A DNA stretch of 64,000 nucleotides, taken from Muscardinus avellanarius. Taxonomy: Eukaryota > Chordata > Mammalia > Rodentia > Gliridae. Under the pieces are notes generated by a model that saw only the letters and a list, made by a program, of their open reading frames with translations, was not told where the DNA came from and did not search any database. The DNA lies in NCBI GenBank assembly GCA_963383645.1, contig OY726561.1:30174826-30238825 (forward strand). Reading direction: 5' to 3'. Positions 1 through 8,302 of the stretch are shown here, in pieces; positions within the stretch are counted from its first letter, which is position 1; every line of letters starts with the position of its first letter. The translations under genes were made by a program, and so were the position numbers.

Positions 1-215
1 ATCTGGGAGATGAAACCAACTGTGGGAGCTGTGTAGGTAATTAATTAAAGAATAATAAAACAGTTGTACCAAGAATCATCTTCACCCGAAAGTACTGAAT
101 TTCCATTTGCAACCAAGATGAATGTCTCCAGTGGTAATACAGAGTGAGAATTTTATACCAAAATTGAAGTTTTGAGTTGAAGAAGTTGAGTAATACCTCA
201 AGAAAAAGATACAAT

Positions 216-421
216 CAGCCGGGCGTGGTGGTGCAGGCTTGTAATCCCTGTGCTTGGGACGCAGAGACAGGAGGATCTCGCAGGTTCGAAGCCAGACTCC
301 CTGGCTTAAAAGACTCTGTTTCCAAATAAAAATATAAAAAATAGGTGTCTGGGAGTGTAGCCCGGAGGTAGAAGGGTTTCCAGGAACCCCAGTACCACCA
401 AATAAATAAATAAGTATAAAA
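216..421 (+). mobile_element. B1-dID SINE (young-looking)
   Basis: Full left 7SL-like half (GCCGGGCGTGGTGGTGCAGG), A-rich linker (AAATAAAAATATAAAAAATA) and right ID-like half ending CCCCAGTACCACC, then an (AAAT) tail. AAGAAAAAGATACAAT at 200-215 and 422-437 is a perfect 16-bp target-site duplication. Non-coding; open frames across it are incidental. Confidence 0.93.
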
Positions 422-463
422 AAGAAAAAGATACAATTATTATAAAGGAAAGTTACACAGCTA

Positions 464-478
464 CTCAATCATCTTTTT
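464..478. repeat. Target-site duplication, left copy, of composite element 1
   Basis: CTCAATCATCTTTTT, identical over 15 bp to 4510-4524. It sits between the SINE tail region and the T-rich start of the composite element. The exact boundary inside the T-run is ambiguous by a few bases. Confidence 0.88.
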
Positions 479-566
479 TTTTATTTTATTTATTTTTTAA
501 TGGTTTAAAGAGGGTTTTGTTACAGTTTGAATTTATTTATTTTTTTTTAATTTATTTATTTTTTAA
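479..566 (-). other. Double A-rich tail with ~31-bp insert (possible 3' transduction)
   Basis: Read on the sense strand: an inner AAATAAATAA-rich tail (566-531), then ~31 bp of mixed sequence (530-500, including AACCCTCTTTAAACC), then a second A-rich tail (499-479) next to the target-site duplication. Two tails separated by unique DNA are the usual sign of readthrough to a downstream polyadenylation site. Confidence 0.5.
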
Positions 567-929
567 ATTGGTGCATTGTAGTCATATATCAATCACATTG
601 GAGTACAAGACTTGAGAGGATATACAAGCACACATCATCCAATTAGCCCTCCTCCAGCCCCCATCCCATTCCCTCCCCCTCCCTCCATCCCAAACTTCTT
701 TGGTGATTTACTTTGATACATTTGTTTATGTACCTCCTGAGTTTTAAAGAGGCTCCGTCCTCCAGTAATACATACCCTCTGATTGGTCACATTAGTTGCT
801 TCACTATAGGGCCCTTTCTATAGCTCAACCTCTTCCTGTTGCCCTTTTCCTCCTAGTTATTGCTGATTAAGAGAAGCGTCTGATTTATATTTTCTGCGAT
901 ATTTCTCTGTGCATGCTGCGTTGCAAGTA
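567..929 (-). other. 3' module of composite element 1, L1 3'-UTR-like
   Basis: The sense strand contains a G-rich purine tract (GGAGGGAGGGGGAGGGAATG), then GATGTGTGCTTGTATATCCT, and ends in TATGACTACAATGCACCAAT just before the A-rich tail. The local L1 3' ends at 58550-58630 and 61300-61370 have the same order: G-rich purines, GATGTGTGCATGTATG, ATCTTG, then GTATGACTACAATGCACCA. This suggests the element carries an L1 3' end that recruits the L1 reverse transcriptase. The same module is in copy 2 (18591-18911). Confidence 0.7.
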
Positions 930-3475
930 CCAATCCCACTCTTGATGGTCCCAGTAGTGGCCTGGCTACTCAGTGGACTGATCCAGACCTCGCTGGCTCA
1001 AGCAGCAGCCTTGCATCATGGGAGGCCCCGGTTCTGGTCTCGCTGGCCCCTGAACCGGTCAAACCCCTAAGCTGGCTTTGGTCCCGACCTTGGAGGCCGC
1101 AGGAGTGAACTTGCCTCACGCCAGGCTCCGATGCTGGCCATTGGCCCCTGCACCGGTCTAAGCCCTCGGCAGGATTCCAATCCCGGCCTCGGAGGCCCCA
1201 ACACTGGTAATGCCTCACGGCAGGCTCCGATGCCGGCCTCACTGGCCCCAGCACCGGCCTAACCCCTTGACAGGCTCTTATCCTGGCCTCAGAGGCCCCA
1301 GTACCGGCCTTGCCTCAAGGCAGGCTCCGATGCCGGCCTCGCTGGCCCCAGCACCGGCCTAACCCCTCGGCAGGCTCCGATCCCGGCCTCGGAGGCCCCA
1401 GCACTGGTCATGCCTCAAGGCAGGCTCCGATGCCGGCCTCGCTGGCCCCAGCACCGGCCTAACCCCTCGGCAGGCTCTTATCCTGGCCTCGGAGGCCCCA
1501 GTACCGGCCTTGCCTCATGGCAGGCTCCGATGGCAGCCTCGCTGGCCCCAGCACTGGCCTAACCCCTCGGCATGCTCCGATCCCGGCCTCAGAGGCCCCA
1601 GCACTGGTCATGCCTCACGGCAGGCTCCGCTGCTGGCCTCGTTGGCCCCAGCACCGGCCTAACCCCTCGGCAAGCTCTTATCCTGGCCTCGGAGGCCCCA
1701 GTACCGGCCTTGCCTCACGGCAGGCTCCGCTGCCGGCCTCGCTGGCCCCAGCACCGGCCTAACCCCTCGGCAGGCTCTTATCCTGGCCTCGAGGCCCCAG
1801 TACCGGCCTTGCCTCAAGGCAGGCTCCGTTGCCGGCCTCGCTGGCCCCAGCACCGGCCTAACCCCTCGGCAGGCTCTTATCCTGGCCTGGGAGGCCCCAG
1901 TACCGGCCTTGCCTCATGGCAGGCTCCGATGCCGGCCTTGCTGGCCCCAGCACCGGCCTAACCCCTCGGCATGCTCCGATCTCGGCCTCGGAGGCCCCAG
2001 CACTGGTCATGCCTCACGGCAGGCTCCGCTGCCAGCCTCGTTGGCCCCAGCAGCGGCCTAACCCCTTGGCAGGCTCTTATCCTGGCCTCGAGGCCCCAGT
2101 ACCGGCCTTGCCTCAAGGCAGGCTCCGATGCCGGCCTCGCAAGCCCCAGCACCGGCCTAACCCCTCAGCAGGCTCTTATCCTGGCCTCGGAGGCCCCAGT
2201 ACCGGCCTTGCCTCACGGCAGGCTCCGATGCCGGCCTCACTGCCCCCAGCAGCGGCCTAACCCCTCGGCAGGCTCTGATCCCGGCCTCAGAGGCCCCAGT
2301 ACCGGCCTTGCCTCAAGACAGGCTCCGATGCCGGCCTCGCTGGCCCCAGCACCGGCCTAACCCCTCGGCAGGCTCCGATCCCGGCCTCGGAGGCCCCAGC
2401 ACTGGTCATGCCTCACGGCAGGCTCCGCTGCCGGCCTCGTTGGCCCCAGCACCGGCCTAACCCCTCGGCAAGCTCTTATCCTGGCCTTGGAGGCCCCAAT
2501 ACCGGCCTTGCCTCACGGCAGGCTCCGCTGCCGGCCTCGCTGGCCCCAGCACCGGCCTAACCCCTCGGCAGGCTCTTATCCTGGCCTCGAGGCCCCAGTA
2601 CCGGCCTTGCCTCAAGGCAGGCTCCGATGCCGGCCTCACTGGCCCCAGCACTGGCCTAACCCCTCGGCAGGCTCTTATCTTGGCCTCGGAGGCCCCAGTA
2701 CCGGCCTTGCCTCACGGCAGGCTCCGATGCCGGCCTCACTGACCCCAGCAGCGGCCTAACCCCTCGGCAGGCTCTGATCCCGGCCTCAGAGGCCCAAGTA
2801 CCGGCCTTGCCTCAAGGCAGGCTCCGATGCCGGTCTCGCTGGCCCCAGCACCGGCCTAACCCCTTGGCAGGCTCCGATCCCGGATTTGGAGGCCCCAGCA
2901 CTGGTCATGCCTCAAGGCAGGCTCCGATGCCGGCCTCGCTGGCCCCAGCACCGGCCTAACCCCTCAGCAGGCTCTTATCCTGGCCTCGGAGGCCCCAGTA
3001 CCGGTCTTGCCTCACGGCAGGCTCCGATGCTGGCCTTGCTGGCCCCAGCACCGGCCTAACCCCTCGGCAGGCTCTTATCCTGGCCTCGGAGGCCCAAGTA
3101 CCGGCCTTGCCTCATGGCAGGCTTGATGCCAGCCTCGCTGTCCCCAGCACCGGCCTAACCCCTCAGCAGGCTCCGGTCCCGTCCTCGGGGGCCCCAACAC
3201 TGGCCTTGCCTCACGGCAGGCTCCGATGCCGGCCTCGCTGACCCCAGCACCGGCCTAACCCCTCAGCAAGTTCCGGACCCGACCTCGGAGGCCCTAGCAC
3301 AAGCCTTGCATCATGGCAGGCTCCAATGCTGGCCTCGCTGGCCCCAGCATCGGTCTAACCCCTCTGCAGGTTCCAATCCTGGCCACGGAGGCCTCAGTAG
3401 TGGCCTTGCCTCACAGCAAGTTCCGATGTCGGCCACTGGCCCCGGCGCCCGCCTAACCCCTCAGCAGGTTCCGAT
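930..3475 (-). repeat. VNTR of composite element 1: ~25 units of 100 bp, each a dimer of ~50-bp half-units
   Basis: On the plus strand a marker close to AACCCCTCGGCAGGCTC recurs every ~100 bp (for example 1361, 1461, 1561, 1661, 1761, 1860, 1960). Each unit splits into two related halves. One carries TAACCCCTCGGCAGGCTC and the other CATGCCTCACGGCAGGCTCC, and both end in a GGCCCCAGCAC-type motif, so this is a two-level (higher-order) repeat. Single-base deletions (for example near 1792 and 2091) shift the phase. A period of 100 is not a multiple of three, and many overlapping ORFs of 60-130 aa appear on both strands, so these are not genes. Very GC- and CpG-rich. Confidence 0.88.
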
Positions 3476-3975
3476 CACTGTCTCTGTGGTTATTATTTCA
3501 AAGGTTCCAGTTGTAATGTATCAGATCTCTTCCTCCCCCGAATATTGGCCACTGGCATTGCCACTGCCTCCACCGTTTCAAATCCTTCCCAGGCTCTTTT
3601 TCCACTCTGAATGTTGTCCAGTGTTCCTAAGCATGCGTGATGGTAGCATTCGACATTTGGTGTAATTTCTCCAAAAAAATAAAGTTGGTAAGATCCGGTT
3701 TCTGCTTCTCCTGAATACAAGTCTCCACCACCATCGCGAAGAACTCTTTCAACACCACATTTCTCCTTGGTCTCCGCTAAACTCTCTCCTTATATGTGAT
3801 GTCTGAGATTCTTAACAATATAGAGAAATAGCAGTCCTCTTTCACGGCGAATTTTTCCATAAGTTCCAGTGCATTTAGATAAGTTTTGTCTGCATCTCCA
3901 GTGTCCTGGCATCCATAACGGCTTTCTTACCACCTCTCCGATATTTTTCTTTATCTTTTTCTGTTCTGGGCCCGG
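3476..3975 (-). other. Unique internal segment of composite element 1, coding-like, source gene unidentified
   Basis: This ~500-bp stretch lies between the two repeat arrays and has ordinary, non-repetitive composition. Minus-strand translation gives protein-like pieces in more than one frame. One runs from about 3850 to 3783, and a 75-aa open frame at 3720-3493 contains YQLYFFGEI, CYHHACLGTL and QSGKRAWEGF. A stop and a frame change separate them. The texture suggests an exon or retrogene fragment captured by the element and then decayed, comparable to the SINE-R module of SVA, which derives from an endogenous retrovirus. I do not recognise the source and assign no function. Chance open frames remain possible. 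Confidence 0.4.
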
Positions 3976-4509
3976 TTTCTCCAGGGGTCTGGCGAGCTAC
4001 TCGCAGTTTGGCCGGGACCCAGAGTCCCGCGATCCGGGCCCCAGCTGGCGTGCCCTGGCCCCAGCTGGCGTGCCCTGTGCTCGACCCCCACCCAGAACCC
4101 AGCGTCTTACTGGGCCTTGTTTCTCCAGGGGTCTGGCGTGCTACTCGCAGTTCGGCCTGGGGCCCAGAGTCCTGCGACCGGGGCCCCATCTGGCGTGCCC
4201 AGCCCGCGACCCCCGCCCAGAACCCAGCATCTTACTGGGTCTGGTTTCTCCAGGGGTCTGGCGTGCTACGCGCAGTTCGGCCAGGGCCCAGAGTCCCGGG
4301 ACCCGGGCCCCATCTGGCGTGCCCCGCCCGCGACCCCCGCCCAGAGCCCAGCGTCTTACTGGGCCTGGTTTCTCCAGGGGTCTGGCGTGCTACGCGCAGT
4401 TCGGCCCGGGGCCCAGGGTCCCGCGACCCGGGCCCCGGCTTTTGTGCGCCGCACGCGACCCCTGCCCAGAACCCAGCGTCTTACTGGGCCTGGTTTCTCC
4501 AGGGGTCTC
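3976..4509 (-). repeat. 5' GC-rich tandem repeats (~125-bp unit, about four copies) of composite element 1
   Basis: The landmark TTTCTCCAGGGGTCTGGCG recurs at 3976, 4120, 4245 and 4369, with a terminal partial copy at 4494. The spacings are 144, 125, 124 and 125 bp. The longer first spacing comes from a local duplication of CCAGCTGGCGTGCCCTG. The units are CpG-rich. On the sense strand the unit near 4319-4343 has four closely spaced G-runs (GGGCGGGGGTCGCGGGCGGGG), compatible with a G-quadruplex and with GC-box binding. Its position at the 5' end suggests a promoter role, by analogy with L1 monomers and the SVA 5' region; this is inferred. Open frames of 156-236 aa across it are compositional artefacts. 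Confidence 0.8.
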
Positions 4510-4524
4510 CTCAATCATCTTTTT
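4510..4524. repeat. Target-site duplication, right copy, of composite element 1
   Basis: CTCAATCATCTTTTT followed by AATCG. It directly abuts the last GC-rich repeat, which fixes the 5' end of the element at 4509 (minus strand). The TTTTT/AA context matches the L1 endonuclease preference. Confidence 0.88.
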
Positions 4525-4879
4525 AATCGACAGTATGCAGGAGGAATCGTGGATCTTTCTGAGCCAATTTTTTTTTTAAAGCTGTAAAGAAAATAAAAGT
4601 TGTAAAAAAAAATAAAAATGAAAGGACCACAATTTCTTACAAGGTTTCCCCACTGGTGGTGTAGGACTTGTCCCCATGCTTAGGGTGAAATTTTGGGTAA
4701 TTTCTTTTCCAAAACAGGAAACTTCTGAGCATGACTAAGGATGTTAACAATATTGCCTAGATAAAAGGCTTAAATCAAGACCTTCTATAGTGATCACAAA
4801 GATGTCCCCATGCCTATCCATACCATCATTGTTCCAGAGAAATGGGTAGAGGTAGTGGATGAATATTTACTTGTATTTA

Positions 4880-5300
4880 ATTACTAGGTGATCAGTGATC
4901 AGCTAGATAGTATGGAATTTCTAATTTAAGAAAAAAAAGAAATAAAATAAAAAGATAATTTTTTTGATAACCAGAGAGAATTGGACATGAATTTGAGAAT
5001 TAGATTACTACTATTTTTCTTGGTTATACTGTATTGCAGTTATCTTTTTAAGTATTTATTTGTTAAGTTAACATGGAAATTATTTACAAGTGAAACTATA
5101 TGATTCCAGAATTTACCTGGACTAGTGGTTTAGTGAAGAATTCAAATAGGGAAAGAAGAGAGAACAGAGGTTGATGAAACTAAATTGCTAAATACTGGTG
5201 TCTGTTGAAGTTGAGTGGAAAGTACATAAATGTTTCTTGTATTATAATCCCTATATTTGTTCATGTCTTAAATTTTCAATAATAAAATTGTCAAAATAGT
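4880..5300 (+). mobile_element. Ancient LINE 3'-end-like fragment
   Basis: The segment ending TTGAAGTTGAGTGG, then TTCATGTCTTAAATTTTCAATAATAAA, resembles a widespread old mammalian repeat ending in a GTTTGAAATTTTCCATAATAAA-type motif. The match is from memory and diverged, so the family is uncertain. Confidence 0.4.
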
Positions 5301-5743
5301 GATTTTTAAGTTTAAACTCTCAATATAAAATACTATGTGAAAAAATGAGAGACACAAAATTTGGGAAAACAGAATGAATGGATGATTTAAAGATTCAAAA
5401 AAAAAAAAACCCACAACTAATCTCTATTCCAGGAATAAGGTAAAAAGTAAGTTAATTTTGTCCAGATATTCTTCAAAAAGTCTTGACTAGAGAAAAGAAG
5501 TAGGTACATACAGAAGTACAGTGAATGTGAGCTAAGAATAGAAACACTAGTTGAAAGTTTACTTGAAAAGCAATTAGACTCCCAAGATTTTCTCTCCCAT
5601 GTTTCTCAGCCAAAGGTCTATAGATTTATCTGTTAGAATTCAACTCTAACAGGATTGGAAGATAGCAATACCAGGCCTCTGAATCAGGCATGTCCTAGTG
5701 AAAACAAGTAGTAAAAGCAAAAGCATATACATTTATTTAATTA

Positions 5744-5960
5744 ATTTTTTTTGGGGGGGGTGGTGGTACTGGGGTGGAACCCAGGGACTTTCTACCTCCA
5801 GGCTATACTCCCAGATCTATTTTATACTTTATTTGGAAACAGGGTCTCAGTAAGTTGCTGACAGCCTCACTCAGTAGCTGAGGCTGGCTTTGAACCTGTG
5901 CGATCCTCCTGTCTCAGCCTCACAAGTGCAAGGATTATAACTGTTCCCACCACACCCGGC
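5744..5960 (-). mobile_element. B1-dID SINE
   Basis: Reverse-oriented: T/G-run, GGTGGTACTGGGGTGG, CTACCTCCAGGCTATACTCC, linker TTTATACTTTATTTGGAAAC, and ACCACACCCGGC at the right edge. Directly abuts another SINE at 5961. Confidence 0.9.
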
Positions 5961-6171
5961 TTATTTATTTTTGCAGTACTAGGGATGGAACCCAAGGGCA
6001 TTCTACCTCCAAGCAACACCCCCAGCCCTATTTTTTATTCTTTACTTTGAAACAGGGTCTCACTGAGTTGCAAAGGGTGTCATTAAGTAGCTGAGACTAT
6101 CCGTGAACCAAGATCCTCCTGTCTCAGCCTCCCAAAGGCTGGGATTACAAGCATGTGCCACCATGCCTGGC
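5961..6171 (-). mobile_element. B1-dID SINE (older subtype)
   Basis: Reverse-oriented: GCAGTACTAGGGATGGAACC, CACCCCCAGCCC, TTTGAAACAGGGTCTCACTG, then GGGATTACAAGCATGTGCCA. Tandem with the preceding SINE in the same orientation, suggesting insertion of one into the tail of the other. Confidence 0.9.
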
Positions 6172-6736
6172 TTATATTTATTTTTAAATCATTAATTTTA
6201 TTTTCTCTCCTAGCTTAAAGAATGGGGATAACCAGATTGATACCATACAGGTAGAAAAATAATTTTATCTGAATAAGTTAAAATAGTCATAAGAAAAGAT
6301 ATAAAGATACTGATTTGAAATACCCAATGGAACTTCAAAATATAAATAACTTATCATTAAACCTATAATCAATAAGTCACACACATACATATAAATATTC
6401 TAATCAGTTCTTTATTGTCCAATTTCTATATGTTGTCATACATCCAAAAATTATTATACACCTATGAAAAGTTTCTAACTTGAAAGTTGAACCACAATAA
6501 GCCAACACCAATATATAACTTAAAGAAAATGAAATTTATGCATGGAGTCTAAGGAGGAAGAATAAATATCTAATAATAAAAAGGAGAAGCTTTTCCATCC
6601 ATGAAATAAGAACTACTAACTCTGCAAAAGAAGTAGCTTTATAATAAGAAACCTTTTGAATTTAAAATATTAAAGAAGAAATTAAACTCTTAAAAGGTAA
6701 CACTTTAAAAATTACACATAAAATAGAAAAAGATAG

Positions 6737-6969
6737 GGCTTGGCATGGTGGCGCACACTTGTAATCCCTGCACTTGGGAGGGAGACAGGAGGATCACGCA
6801 GGTTCCAAGCCAGCCGTGCTGGCTTAAGAGACCCTGTTTCCTAATAAAAAAAAGTATAAAATAGGTCTGTAGTGTAGCCTGGAGGTAGAAGGGTTTCCAG
6901 GAACCCCAGTATCACCAAAAAAAGAAAAAAGAGAAAAAGAGAAAAGAAAAAAAGAACAAGAAAAAAAGA
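6737..6969 (+). mobile_element. B1-dID SINE with long A/G-rich tail
   Basis: GGCTTGGCATGGTGGCGCAC, TGTAATCCCTGCACTTGGGA, then CCAGGAACCCCAGTATCACC and an AAAGAAAAAGAG-type tail. AGAAAAAGATAG at 6725-6736 and 6970-6981 is a 12-bp target-site duplication. Confidence 0.92.
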
Positions 6970-7015
6970 AGAAAAAGATAGGAAATTATAGAATAAATAT
7001 AGGCAGAACAATATC

Positions 7016-7170
7016 CATAAAGGGGTATACACCTACAATTCCAGTGCTTGAGAGGCTGAGATAGGAGGCTTGGAAGTTCAAGGCCATCATCATGCAATAA
7101 CTTAGTGTGAAAGTGTAGTTTAAAATAAAATACAGCTGGGGATGTACATCAAGAGTTACAATGATTAGTA
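7016..7170 (+). mobile_element. Diverged B1-dID SINE
   Basis: Weak but ordered landmarks: ACACCTACAATTCCAGTGCT, GAGAGGCTGAGATAGGAGG, TTCAAGGCCA, then GCTGGGGATGTACATCAAG. The element is degraded. Confidence 0.6.
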
Positions 7171-7171
7171 T

Positions 7172-7677
7172 CTTCCTAGAAAAGAAAGCAAACATACAGA
7201 AAATAGAAGGTTCCAAAACCTAACAAAGACAACCTTAAATTTCAGCTTAAATTAAATTTAAATTTTAAATTAAATTTTCTGAATTTAAGTATCATTCAAT
7301 TTGTGACCAGCAGAGTGGATTATTACATGTATGTGAATTACCATTGTGAATTTTTAGGATACTAGATGAATAGATTTTACAAGAGTTCCAGAAGAAAAAC
7401 AATGACATAAAAACAGTTTATTCTTCTCTATAAAAGCATTCATTACAATAAAGCAAAACAATAATGCCTTTGAAATTCTCTGTGAAAATTATTTCAAAAC
7501 TAGATTTGCATATCTAGCCAAACCACCAAAATAAAAGTAAAATAAAGACACTTGTACATTTTAAAATGATATAAGATAAAGATATTTTTAGACATAAAGG
7601 TTATTGAATAACTGATCTTCAATGTACCCTTCTTAGGAAATCACTAGAGGATATGTTTATCAGAATGAGTAGGCCAA

Positions 7678-7726
<49 letters not shown>

Positions 7727-8004
7727 AATATTTGGAACTGACTTAAAGTAAAAGTTGGAAAGAATCTCAGAAAAATTATTTAAATGCCTTCAATACCAAT
7801 ATGGAGAAAACCCATTCCATTTTGGAGCTTGTCAAAATGCTAAAGGAAAGTCATTATCAAGTAGATTAAACTCTAGTATTCTATATGAGCAAGCAAACTA
7901 ACAAGGCAAATATTATATAAACCTCAGAAAACATTTTTAAAGTTATAATAAAGAAGAGAAATTTAACAATGTAGTAGGAATCAATATTCCATTCTCCTTT
8001 TCCT
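7172..8004. other. Unassigned AT-rich DNA
   Basis: Apart from the CA microsatellite I see no gene or recognisable repeat here. Confidence 0.5.
7681..7724. repeat. (CA)n microsatellite
   Basis: 22 uninterrupted CA dinucleotides. Confidence 0.98.
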
Positions 8005-8302
8005 TCTAAACACCTGTACATCTCAATATCTTTGCAATTACATAAGACATATGACTAGTTTTGACTAATTAACTGTGAGCGAGAGTGACAATGGCCTCTG
8101 GTTTAAAATAGTAAAAAGCCCTTGTATTTTCCACTTCATTCTCTCTTCTTTATATTGTATATTATTACAGAGCTAATATAGAAACAAGAACAAAATCTTC
8201 TAGACTTTTAAAAGTCCTGAAGAGTCAATATAAACCTTACCTGAACAATAGCCATTAAGATTGTGATATGGATTAGCCTATTCTCACTAATACATGGTTC
8301 CA
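8005..8302 (+). mobile_element. Possible ancient LTR or DNA-repeat fragment
   Basis: The order CTGTGAGCGAGAGTGACAATGG, a pyrimidine-rich middle (CACTTCATTCTCTCTTC), then GATTAGCCTATTCTCACTAATACA resembles an old mammalian LTR-like repeat ending in a CCTATCCTGACTAATACA-type motif. Diverged and recalled from memory. Confidence 0.3.

Larger units (their letters stand above)
479..4509 (-). mobile_element. Composite SVA-like non-autonomous retrotransposon, copy 1 (probably full length)
   Basis: Seen: a ~4.03 kb block bounded by a perfect 15-bp direct repeat (464-478 and 4510-4524) with T-rich DNA at its left edge, i.e. a poly(A) tail for a minus-strand element. In sense order it holds GC-rich ~125-bp repeats (4509-3976), a coding-like unique segment (3975-3476), a 100-bp VNTR (3475-930), an L1-like 3' tail (929-567) and a double A-rich tail (566-479). 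The plus-strand site reads TTTTT/AA at the nick, the preferred L1 endonuclease site, so L1-driven target-primed insertion is inferred. No long open frame spans it, so it is non-autonomous. The layout parallels primate SVA/LAVA elements (repeat, unique, VNTR, 3' module, poly(A)), but I see no sequence kinship to them. Copy 2 at 17995-18975 confirms a family. Confidence 0.85.

Noticed and set aside
930..3475. Classical tandem satellite or centromeric array
   Set aside because: The array is flanked by unique modules, an A-rich tail and a target-site duplication, and recurs with the same tail at 18 kb, so it is part of a retroelement.
930..3475. CRISPR-like array because of regular repeats
   Set aside because: Repeats are contiguous with no unique spacers, and the DNA is mammalian.
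970..3665. Many overlapping ORFs of 60-129 aa (proline-, alanine- and arginine-rich) in the GC-rich array
   Set aside because: They occur on both strands and in several frames with a 100-bp period, which does not preserve a reading frame. They are compositional shadows of the VNTR.
3869..4587. A 236-aa ORF and two overlapping ones in the 125-bp repeats
   Set aside because: Three frames are open at once over the same CpG-rich repeats, with no start context or domain; non-coding repeat.
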